Of a stretch of 64,000 bases of DNA, positions 33,933-44,750 are shown piece by piece. Each line of letters begins with the position of its first letter. Within the stretch, counting starts at the first letter, position 1. The DNA comes from Beta vulgaris subsp. vulgaris (Eukaryota; Streptophyta; Magnoliopsida; Caryophyllales; Amaranthaceae), in contig NC_079205.1 of NCBI RefSeq assembly GCF_026745355.1, positions 45,265,058 to 45,329,057 on the forward strand, given 5' to 3'. Position numbers and translations under genes: made by a program. The notes below the pieces were generated by a model. The model was not told the origin of the DNA and did no database searches. It saw only the letters and a list, made by a program, of their open reading frames with translations.

Positions 33933-35391
33933 TGCCCTACACGTAACAAAAATAAATAACCTAACTAACCTCCTAATTATGTAGTAGGGTAAGTCATAGT
34001 CAATCTCACAGAAAGAAAGTTATTCTATAATTAGCCACTATATAATGCTAAGACTAAAGGAGATTAATATCAATAATAATGGTGTAATAAACTATACAAA
34101 TCAATATCAAAATAAAAGACTTTAGAGTTAAGTATCCCCACTGACATGAATTAACACAATAATATTTCTACCCCAAACTAATCAATTAAATATTCACAAA
34201 GAAAAGTACACCATATAAAATATCATAAACCTCTCACGAATATATATGACTTTCCTAATATGCATTCAAGCCTATTCCCGTGGAATCATGCAAATTAAAT
34301 ACATTAAATGCGACAGTCTAACTTAAATATGTCAAAATCCAACTTCCGTTGTCATCAAGAAATGGAATTTAACAATACTAGTCATCCCTAATCTAGTATT
34401 GGAATATGCACAATCAATTAAGTAATTAATTAATTTGGATATTAAAGGTATAATCATGAATTATTTCACACTAGGGTTCAACTTAACCATAGATTATAAA
34501 ATATGAAAGCATAATTGAAATAAATAAAAATAGAGAAAAATAATAAAACATCATAATAAAAAACAAGGAGAAGAGAAGAAGAAAAGAGATACTTGTATTA
34601 ATGAAAGAAAGGTAGAGTTTTAAAGAACAATGGATCTATTTCTCTCTCCAAAAACCCAAATTATAAACTAATAATGATATAAAATCTAAACTACTGAAAA
34701 TAAGGTTTAAAGTACTATTTATAAGTTAAGATTAATATAAACTGACATAAGTTAGGTCACGCGGAAGATATGAGATTACATCAGGTTGCACGGGCAAGCG
34801 ACTTTTCGCACGGCTGTGCACGGTCGTGCACGATCGAGTGAAATCTCGCTCGGTCTTGCGACTAAGGCAAAAACTTTCGTGGCTTTTTATTGCAGGTTGC
34901 ACGATCGAGCATAAATTCGCACGGCCGTGCAGGTGTTGCAGTGGCTTCAACTCAACTTTGAACAACTATAACTTTTGATTCAGAGTTTTGTTTTGCACAT
35001 GTAATATATCGTTGGAAAGCTCTTAAAATATTAATTCCAACCTAGTTAGAATTACCTCATTATCATTCTCGTGTCAAAAGTTATGAGTAAAATGGTGCAG
35101 TGGTGTCATATTTCGCACAAGTACACAAAAGTCGTGTGTATCTTATTCACTTCCACTCCGTTTTGGGCACATGATATATCATTTCAACGGTAATTCAAGT
35201 GCCTTAATCATCATGTTCTCAAATAGGAATCCAAAGTACCCGAGTTTCTATTAACGACCAAACAATCCGTGAAAGCATCGTAGCTTATGAAAAGGGACCT
35301 AAATATGCATGATTGCAATATAAATGCTCTAATGCTACATGAAAATGCACCCTAATATACAACTAAATGATGTTAGAATATGAACTTACCA
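33933..35391 (-). repeat. 3' LTR of the minus-strand element
   Basis: It starts on the minus strand with TGGTAAGTTC and ends in CA at 33933. Alignment to the other LTR by eye is continuous over CCTAACTAACCTCCTA, AGACTTTAGAGTTAAGTATC and GTTAGGTCACGCGGAAGATA, with frequent substitutions, so the copy is not recent. The CG-rich stretch at 34755-34940 holds repeated GCACG and CGATCGAG words. Confidence 0.85.
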
Positions 35392-35407
35392 AACTCCCCC
35401 AAACTAA
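35392..35407 (-). promoter_or_regulatory. Polypurine tract
   Basis: On the minus strand TTAGTTTGGGGGAGTT lies immediately before the TG that opens the 3' LTR. This is the expected place for plus-strand priming. Confidence 0.7.
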
Positions 35408-36290
35408 ACATTTACTTATCCTCAAGCAAACTAAACCATTTCACAAGGGAATAGTAAAATAAACTTTTGTACAGTACTTATACGTTCAACTATTCAGTTT
35501 TCAAGACATGAATTTCGAGTATATATATGAAAGATATTATAAATATAAGATTAGACTAATATAAACCATAAATCACAACTCTATAAATTCATGTAATCAC
35601 AACTTGTCTCAACATGGGAAACCACAAACCTTCCCCTAAGCGAGACTCTATTAAACTCGATAAGCCTCACTTTAGTCGAGCACACTTTCTTTCATGTGTT
35701 TATAGGTTATGAAATTTTCACTCAAACATATACCAAGTCGACTAGAATGATGTATTTCTCTTTAAACTTGACTATCGTCTCATTCTCCACTTAAAAATGG
35801 CAAAAACATGCATATAGATCATGAGTACCTACCAAAGGTTGTAATGTGGCTAAGGTAAGGGTAGGAAAATATTATGGGAATGTGATGCGCGTCAAAAGCC
35901 AACTAGTGGAGGAAATAATACTTTCACATCTATGGCCAGTAGATGAAAACACCACAAAAATTTCTACTAGAAGTTTAACAACACATTGCCAATAGATCAA
36001 GATGATACTCATCCTTATCAACTCCAACAAACATTGTTTCACCTTTATTCAATCTTTCTTTCACTTCTTTTAGAATTATTCTCATACTATTATTTTAAGC
36101 ATTTTTCTTTCAACATATTTTCTTCCAATAATTATTGCATAACCACAAACACAACCTCCAAACACGAACATTAATGCTACTCCACAAAGCAAGGCTTGGG
36201 TAGAGAGATCATAAAAGACTAGAGGTTTGTAATGTAGGTTGATTAAGAAAATGGAAAATCAAAAGCTCAACATGGGCTAATTAAAGGGAA

Positions 36291-36649
36291 TAATGAAAAA
36301 TTGACAATAGAGGTATGAACTTTGGGCGATAATTTTTAAAAGGTTTGAACTATTGATTAATCTGTGTAGGTCCCAACTTTAGGGGGTCTTAACTTTTGGC
36401 GAGCCTCGGTGACTTAAAACTGACATTTTTTTTTTAAATCTCACCCTGTTCCTACTTCCCTCCCTCAATTAACCCTTCTGGTGTGACCCAAGTGTTACAA
36501 GTTATGACCTATTAAGCCAATTTCAAGTCACAAAAGCCCGCCAAAAGTTAATACCCCCTAAAGTTGGGACCTACACAGGTTAATCAATAGTTCAGACCTT
36601 TTAAAAATTATCACCCAAAGTTGAGACCTCTATCGTTAATTTTTCCTAA
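36291..36649. mobile_element. Foldback MITE inside the LTR element
   Basis: The left arm GAAAAATTGACAATAGAGGT faces an inverted GAAAAATTAACGATAGAGGT on the right. Pairing extends inward through GATTAATCTGTGTAGGTCCC and its complement, about 150 bp per arm. The flanks do not give a clean duplication, so the superfamily is uncertain (possibly Mutator-type). Confidence 0.7.
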
Positions 36650-37450
36650 TATATATGAAAAGAAAAATGTCTGAAGGCTCAAAACAACCAAATAACACCT
36701 CAATAATATCAACACATGTATATGCCACATAAGTCTCAAAGAGTGCTAAGGCAAGTTAAAGAGTCATACTTTATGAGGAACTATCACACAACAAAAATAG
36801 AAGACTGATGTAGATGTGTAAATTTATAAGGCTTGAAAGAACCCTCACTAGGCTCACAAGTAAAATCAAATCTTTCTTGGAGAATGTCAATCAATCTTAC
36901 CACAAACCATTCAAGTTGCAAAACAATCGTACCATGAAGCGGTCAATGAAGTTAACTCAATCTTGTAAAATTTAATTTCAATATCCAAGATATGCCCAAA
37001 TCTCATGAATTATCAATCTCATGAAATAAAACATATATTTTTTTGTAATCATCAAAGAATTTCCTAAATTTTATGCCATGCTTGAATGCAACTAATATGC
37101 TCCCAATACTAAGAAAGCAATAAATAATAACTCACTTTCGTAGGAATCACGATTGCACTTAGCATGTACAACAAGCCCTTCAAATCCATAGGTTGTCCTA
37201 GTGGACGAGTAAGTTCTCGTGAAGGTTTTCACAAGGCATACCCACAAAACCAAAATATGCAAATATGTAGAAGATATAAAATACATAATAAACCTAAACG
37301 AAAATATGTGTAAAGTTATGACCCAAAAGTAAATCCTCCCCAAGCTATATAACACATTGTCCTTAATGTGACAAATAAATATAGGGAGGGGAAGGAAAAC
37401 ATCCATAACCACAAACAAGATCAACCTCCTCAATCACATAACCAAGTTAC

Positions 37451-38883
37451 CACTAGTAGAATAATTGCTAATTGCTGCGGTGATGTTGCTGCGGTTTTAC
37501 CCATATGCAGCAATATATCATGTAAAAAAAAAAGATATTGCTGCGGTTTTGGCCTAAACCGCAGCAATATGGTATCAACAGAAATTTTTTTTGAAAGAAA
37601 TTAAATTTTTGACCAGATATATTGCTGCGGTTTTTTATAAGACCCGCAGCAATATATTAAAATATTATTAAAAATAATATTTTAATATATTGCTTCGGTT
37701 CTTTTAAAAAACTGCAGCAATATCATTTTAAAAAATATAAAACCCATCAGTTAGGGTTTTTTCATCACTTTCCTTCTCTCAACCTCACACACGCCTCTTC
37801 ATTGTTCTCTTCCCCCACCCCCCTCCCTCTCTCCTTTCTCCTCTCACGCACGCAGTTCTCTCTCATCCTCTCTTCAGCGGCCGGTCTTCAGCGGCCGTTC
37901 TTCATCTTCCGCTTCCGATCTATTTCTTTTGTTCACTGATTTCTGAGTGAAAGCAGCAGCCTCAATATCGTTCTTTACCGGCGACGCGAAGGAACGAATT
38001 GTACAGTAACACCGGCGACGCGAGGCGAACAAAGTCAAGCGGACGGAGCGACGCGACGAAAGCCGCCAAGGCCACCGGCGTTCGATCTAGTTCGCCGCCT
38101 CCGACGCGTGTTCGTTCTTCTCTAGTGATCGTCGCCGCCTCCGATGAGTTTCCTTCTTCACATTTTTTTTCTTTTCGTGTTTTAGATCTGGTCGGATTTT
38201 TTTCTGTAATTATATTTTCGTGTAGTTTTTTTTTTCCAGATTTGTTTTTTTTTTGTAATTTTTTTTATAGTTCCTTTGTTTATTTCTGTAATTATAGTTT
38301 CCTTCTTCTCCGACGAGTTCCTTTGATTATAATTTTTTCCAGATTTGTTTATTTCTGTTTGTTTAATTTTTTTGTAATTTCACCAGATCTAGAATTTTTT
38401 TTGTATTTCCTATAATTTCATATTCTTTTTTTTGGTCTTTTAGTTATTCTTTGGATGGTAAGTTATCAATTCTATTACTTCTTTGATAATATTTTCTAGA
38501 AACTGAAATTTCAACTTTGTTGTTGATTATAAAATGTCAATAGTGGATATATTAATTGCCTGGTTTTAATATTTTTAATTTGATTGTAAAATACAATTTT
38601 TTTTTTTTGCTGTACCAGTTAATATAGCTGCGGTTTGAAGCAATAACCGCAGCAATATGCGAATTTTTCATTATTAAATAAATCATATTGCTGCGGTTTT
38701 CACTAAAAACCGCAGCAATATCCTTTATTATTCTGATATAAAATACATATATTGCTGCGGCTTTACCCAAAAACCGCAGCAATATAATTATTACCTATTG
38801 CTGCCCCCTTAATTGCTGTGCGCCCAAAACCGTTGCAATAGGCTACTTTTTGACCGCAACAATAAGCATTTATTCTACTTAAA
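37451..38883. mobile_element. Non-autonomous CACTA-like element with hairpin arrays
   Basis: The left end is CACTAGTAGAATAATTGC; the right end, reading inward, is AAGTAGAATAAATGC with the outermost bases decayed. Both subterminal zones (37472-37724 and 38622-38850) hold repeated stem-loops of the form ATTGCTGCGGTTTT...AACCGCAGCAAT. CACTA elements carry clustered transposase-binding repeats in this position. The core 37740-38470 is pyrimidine- and CG-richer and looks like a plant 5' leader (GTTAGGGTTTT, CTTCTCTCAACCTC), with no credible protein. Confidence 0.7.
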
Positions 38884-39417
38884 CCAAAATAAAAGGTAAA
38901 AAAAGATATGACTCTCAAAACTTAAACAGGGGAAAAGAAAAGAGCATACCAAGAGTGTTGTGGATGAAAACCCTTAATCGAACCTCCTCACAGAGCATGA
39001 GATCAGAATTTAACCTCAATAAAAAATAGGAACTCAACCCCTGGATCACAATTTGTACAAATTTTATAAGTTAGTAATTAAATTAAAAAAACTAGAAATT
39101 TCTAAATCTAAAAGTAAAAAAAAGAAAAAAAAAATAAGGTTAGAAAACTTGGGTTGCGTCCCAAGAATAGCTTATCAAAGCCCTTAGTAGTTTCTCAAAT
39201 GCATCTGTATGCATCACACAAAAAAAGCAAATAATATATAAAAGAAAATGTAAAGTAAATTTGTTCTAATTCCCTAGAAGACTTGCAAAAAGAAAAACCG
39301 ATATAAATTTATATCCAAAAGAGAAGGAAGAAAAACAAAAATTATTAGTCTTTTTACATGAGGTAACAGGTTGGGAAGAGATCGAATGTACATTAATTAC
39401 ATGATCACATAAGTCAT

Positions 39418-40330
39418 TCAAAGGGGTAGAAATAAAGAATGATGGAGGATATAATATAGGGAAAGAAGGAATGAGGTCAAGTATTTGAGAGAAGGAACAC
39501 GAGACCCAAAAACAGTAGGTGGAACCGATAAAGACTCATGAATCACATCACTCTCATCTATAGACTTCTCCAAGAAAGGTTTTTCAACCAAGGGTTCTTC
39601 ATCCTTTAAAATATTCATCAAAATGATTTTTCCCATACTTTGAACATCAATCCCATAACACTCATTTCCATCCAACCCACATGCATTATCATCATCATAA
39701 ATATACAGTTAAGGATGAGAATTTTGAGTATAATAATCAAATTCATATTGGGGTGAGGGGGTGAAATCATTCACAGGACAAAATATCATGAGAAGTAGAG
39801 TGACAATTAGAACAACAAGAAGGTGGTCTAATGCAACTTGGGGGTGAAGGATTAGTCTAGCTGATAAAGACATCTCCCACTCATAAGTATCCCTAGCAAA
39901 CCACTCAATTAAATCCCAACAGTAACCAGGAGATTGGAATAGAAATCCTCTATTAGATATAGATTCTACCACCATCCCAATTTCTTCATTTAACCCCTCA
40001 TAGATCACTAGGCACATATCCTATAATTTAGTTCCATAATTAGAACCAATAAAATCACCAAGTCTATGATAGTATTTCCAAAATATTTCATTCTCATATT
40101 GAGCAAAAGAAAAAATTGCTCTAAAATTACTAGCATATACATAGGGTTCACATAATATATAAGGTAATTCAGGAGAACTCATGCAAAAATTGGGAGGATT
40201 TTGATATGATGCATCAAAACTGTAAACACGAGAATCCCAAGAATCATGACTATATTGCCTAGCGAAAGAATTATCCCCATCATCAAAATAACATGACTCT
40301 ATGATACAAACAAATTTATTTTAAAAAATA
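39418..40330 (-). pseudogene. Gag-like relic of the LTR element
   Basis: On the minus strand, FAQYENEIFWKYYHRLGDFI, then a stop, then MCLVIYEGLNEEIGMVVES and WDLIEWFARDTYEWE read in one frame. This layout (a short WxxYxRL block, then YxGL, then a W...LA segment) resembles retrotransposon gag domains of the Athila/Tat type. Further pieces run to 39418 (MDGNECYGIDVQSMGKIIL). With no pol genes present, this supports a gag-only, non-autonomous element. The similarity is judged by eye and moderate. Confidence 0.5.
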
Positions 40331-40410
40331 AAAAAAATTCATAAAAGGAAAAAAAAATATATACACAGTTTAGTCTCACCAACAATAAAAACTAAAAAGA
40401 ACAATATTGT

Positions 40411-40429
40411 ATCCCTGACAACGACGCCA
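40411..40429 (-). promoter_or_regulatory. Primer-binding site
   Basis: The minus strand reads TGGCGTCGTTGTCAGGGAT about 13 bases after the LTR end. It is a slightly mutated form of the TGGCGCCGTTGCCGGGGA site common in plant Athila/Tat elements (tRNA-Asp type). It fixes the element's orientation. Confidence 0.8.
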
Positions 40430-40442
40430 AATTTTATAGGCA

Positions 40443-43400
40443 TGTCACGCACCCAACAAAAATAAATGACCTAACTAACCTCCTATCTATGTAGTAGGGT
40501 AAGTTAGGGTCGAACTCACAAAGAGAAAGTTATTCTATGATAAGTCCTTAAATAATGGTAAGACTAGAGGAGATTAATATCAAGAATAATGGTGGAATAA
40601 ACTATACTAATCAATATCAAAATAAAAGACTCTAGAGTTAAGTATCCCCACTGGCATGAATTAATACAATAATACTTCCTACCCCAAACTAATTAATTCA
40701 ATGTTCACAAGGAAAAGTACACCATATAAGATACCATAAACCTCTTTTGAGTATCTATGGCTTGCCTAATATGCATTTAAGCCTACTCCCGTGGAATCAT
40801 GCAAAATAAAGACATTAAACGCAACACTCTAACTTCCTAACAATCCATTCTACCTACTCACGTGGAGAACTTCATGTCATTAATTGAAATATTCAAATCC
40901 GTCAAAACCCAATTCCCGTTGTGATCAAGAAATGGAATCATAACAATAATAGTTAGCCTTAATTTAATATTGGAATATGCACAATCAATTAAGCAAGAAC
41001 AACTAAGAAATTACTTAATTTGGGAATTTTAAGGTATAATCACGAATAAATTCACACCGGGGTTCAACTTAACCATAGATTATATAACTATGAAAGCATA
41101 ATTGAAATAAATAAAAATAGAAAAGAACAATAAAACATCATAACATAAAACAAGAAAAAGAGAAGAAGAAAAGAGATACTTGAATTAATGGAAGAAAGGT
41201 AGAGTCTTAAGAACAATGGATCTACAAGTTTCTCTCTCTAAAAACCCTAAGTATAAACTAATAATGATGATATAATATATAAGCTACTGAAAACAAGTTT
41301 TAAAGTACTATTTATAAGCTAAGATCAATATATCTCTATTATATAAGGGAAGGGGGGACCTATGGTGTCCTCTTTTGAACTGACTATTTTGCCCCCCTTT
41401 CCCTTACTAAATTACAAAAATAATATCAATACCAAAATGGGATTCAAACAAAGCTACCGGAAATTAAATTTCAACTCACTCCCAAATAAATTATGTTAGG
41501 AAACTTTACAAATCCCTTTCTAAATCACGTTCAAGAAATCCGCAAATCACTAACTTTACAAAAAATAAAAATTAACTTACAAACCAAAACTAATATAGTA
41601 AGGGTAAATACATTAAAAAAACATTCACAAAATTCATTACAAATCATTGTTCTTAAGAACTCACAAATTTCACTTACAAATTATTCTTTACCTATACACG
41701 CTATGCATTAAAATCTGTAAAAAAAACATAAAATTTCGATGGGGATATCACACATTTGTCCATCGGCGATTTGCAAACTTCCAAAAAGGTACATAATTCT
41801 TTTAATCTTCCAAGTTATTTCAAATTAGTTGAAATAACAATATCAATTGTTATGTAGCGACTAACAGAAAAAAGGGATATGATAGCAATTAGTTAAAAAA
41901 GACTTAAATTTAACCCTTTATTTTCACATGAAATGAGAGAACAAGATAAAAGTAACAAATTTTGTTTTTTTTATTCCAATATTTTAAATTCTGCTCATAA
42001 CTTTTGCAAAAAAACCATTTTCACAAATAAATTTTGAAAAAAAAAAAACCTAAATCAAAGTTTTCGCGAACGGTTTTTGCAAAAATCAATTTTCAGAAAA
42101 AATTAAATTAATTTGCTAAAAACATTAGTGAAATTAAGCACCAAGACAACTGTAAAATTTTGAAATGGAAAAAAATGGCTTTTATACAATTTAAATTTAA
42201 TTCATTTTCATGTTAAATCAGAAAACAAGATAAAAGAAATGATTTTTGTTTTTTTAAAAAAAATTCCAATATCAAATTGTGAATGAAAATTTACAATTTT
42301 ATCTCAAATATAATTTTAAATATGAGAGTGATGAAAATTTTAAATATAAGTTTGTGAAATCATAATTTAGATGTAAGGCAAGGGAAAAAAAAAAACTGAA
42401 ATTGATTCATACTTTTTTTCGGATTAAATTTTGGGATGATAGAAAATCGACCCAAGAAAAAACTGAAGTTGATTTAAGAAATTACCTTTCTTTGTTAGAA
42501 AATCGACCCAAGAAAAAACTGAAGTTGGTTTGCTTCATTCAAAAGTGCCACAACAAGAATCCGCCTTTCTAGCGTCTGAGCTTAGCGTCCGTCATATAAA
42601 TCAGACGGTAAATGTTAAAATACCGTCCATTTATTAATCAGATCTACTGCTTTGCTTAATGGGAAAAATATCACTCCAAGAAAAAATGGTTTATATGCCT
42701 GATGGATTTTTGATGAATTAGATCTACTGCTTTGCTTAATACTTGAAAAGACTGATTTTCTTATTGTATAGTGTATAGTTTGATGAACTAGGTTCCTTGA
42801 TAATATGGTTTGTAGATTTGTAGTGAGAGGAGAGAGAAAATGAATAGCAAAAGTAGTGGAATTATACTGATTGCCAAGTAGTGGAAAAGGTAGTGAAATA
42901 TTTTTTGTTAAAATTCTAAAGGATGTGCCTACAGGCTACAACACGTCACTCAAAATTTTGGGTTTCAAATACAAGTGTGGATCAAAGTATAATTAGCCAA
43001 ATTATAATATGGGTTTCAAATACAAGTGTAGATCAAAGTATAAATTAGCCAAATTATAATATTGTTCTATTGAAAATTCAACGTAACAGATAATATGGAC
43101 TCAATTTTTTTTTGTTCAATAGAGATAAGTTTAACTAAGGGAGTAATATTGTAATGCTACTTAAATGCAAAGAGTTAATGACTGCAAAAGAAAGAACAGA
43201 ATGTAGAAGGAGTACTATTTGATTGTATTTCAAAGAATCTTATTCACAAAATGGAGGTGAACTTAAAATACTAACTTCCATTTTCTTTTTGTTTACTACT
43301 TAGTACTAATTAGGCCTAAAAATGTCATCGCACGCATCGCGTGCATAAAAAGCTAGTACCGACATAAGTTAGGTCACGCGGAAGATACGACATTACAACA

Positions 43401-44009
43401 GGTTGCACAGGCAAGCGACTTCTCGCACCACAGTGCAGGGTCGTCCATGGTGGAGGCAAATCTCGCTCGATCATGCAAGCAACACAGAAACTTCCGTGGC
43501 TTTTCATTGCAGGTTGCATGATCGAGTGTAAATCCGGATGGTCGTGCTGGTGAGGCAGTGGCTTCAACTCAACTTTGAACTACTATAACTTTTGATCCAG
43601 AGCTTTGTTTTGCACATGTAATATATTGTTGGAAAGATGTTAAAGGATATATTCTAATTAGTCCAGTTGGGGTTACCTCATTATGTTTCTTGTGTGAAAC
43701 GTTATGACTAAAATGGTGCAGTGGTGTCATATTTCACACAAGTACGCAGTCGTATGTATCTTCTTCACTTTCAATCCGTTTTGGGCACATGATATATCGT
43801 ATAGAAGGTCATCCAAGTGCCTGAATCATTATGTCCTCAAATACGAATTCAAAATGCCTGAGATTACATTAAAGACCAAACAACTCGTGAAAGAATCGTA
43901 GCTTATGAAATTGGAGTTAAATATGCATAAATGCAACGTAAATTCTCTAATGCTACATGAAAATGCACCCTAATATGCAAATATATGATGTTAAAATATG
44001 CACGTGTCA
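40443..44009 (-). repeat. 5' LTR of the minus-strand element, split by a Helitron
   Basis: It is similar to 33933-35391 along its length. Without the Helitron at 41333-43356 it is about 1543 bp against 1459 bp for the partner. It starts TGACACGTGC on the minus strand. The target TATTTATAAG...ACATAAGTTAGG is continuous in the partner, which proves the insertion. Confidence 0.85.
41333..43356 (+). mobile_element. Helitron, 2.0 kb, with clean termini
   Basis: It starts TCTCTATTATATAAGGGAAG after an A. It ends with a perfect GCACGC-ATC-GCGTGC hairpin, ATAAAAAG, CTAG and then T. The empty site is visible in the partner LTR near 34738. The interior is AT-rich, with no RepHel helicase and no recognisable captured exon. 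A 37-bp sequence near 42430 (ATTAAATTTTGGGATGATAG region: AATCGACCCAAGAAAAAACT) recurs near 42500. Confidence 0.88.
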
Positions 44010-44750
44010 TGTACCATGCTTTTAACGTACCCAAACGTAGAATGAACATTTTTTGCTATGTTTTTCTTTTTATTCTTTCACTAATTCAGAAACCGTTTAT
44101 ACCAACACTATTTCTTATAAATCTATCTTGACAATTAATCTATAGCGACACAACTAATATCTAAAAATTAACAACCAATATCATAACTAGCTAACAACTA
44201 TACTAGACCCAAAAAAGCGCACAATAGCTAAATAGCTACTAAACCTAGCAAAGCTAACAACTTTTCTCTAAATACTACTCACAAAATTCAAATAGAGAAC
44301 CTAGCTCACTAGGGGTAATATATATAGTTACTTAGCCTTTAATTTTTCCTTTCATAACCTCGAATCATGACCATATTACTGAACTTTTAGAAAAAAACCC
44401 TTAAAGTAAACATGTCAACAATTTTAAGTTGCGGCATCTAGTTGGTATTTATGCACAAATATGCATGAGGTATTATAACCAAGGTTAATCGTCTCTCTAA
44501 AAAACTAGCTAGAACCTCTCCGTCTTAAAATTATTAAAGCATTCCTTAAAAAGCTAAAGAGTTTTCCTCCAAAAATTGTTCTATAACCCCTCCTTTCGTC
44601 CACTTTAAAAAATAAAAATCACCAAGAATCAAAATCTTCTTGTTTATTTCTTTGGCATTAATCAATCTGCTTTCTCATTACAAAAATGAACTATCCTTAA
44701 CCTGACTATGATGAAACTTTTAGTGGTGGCTTGAAGAAAAGGAGACTCGA
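44010..44750. other. Spacer with no recognised feature
   Basis: AT-rich DNA between the LTR element and a LINE relic. Short CTAGC/AGCTA words recur near 44180-44270 without clear structure. Confidence 0.3.

Larger units (their letters stand above)
33933..44009 (-). mobile_element. Non-autonomous Ty3-like LTR retrotransposon with nested elements
   Basis: Two long direct repeats (33933-35391 and 40443-44009) bound about 5 kb. The element reads on the minus strand: a primer-binding site next to the right-hand LTR and a purine tract next to the left-hand LTR. Internal DNA keeps only a gag-like relic; I found no protease, reverse transcriptase or integrase. It also holds a foldback, a CACTA-like element and, in the right LTR, a Helitron. 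The flanking five bases do not match, so the target duplication is lost or my ends are off by a few bases. Confidence 0.8.

Noticed and set aside
37451..38883. Regularly spaced repeats suggesting a CRISPR-like array
   Set aside because: The units are palindromic subterminal repeats of a plant DNA transposon with irregular spacing in two zones.
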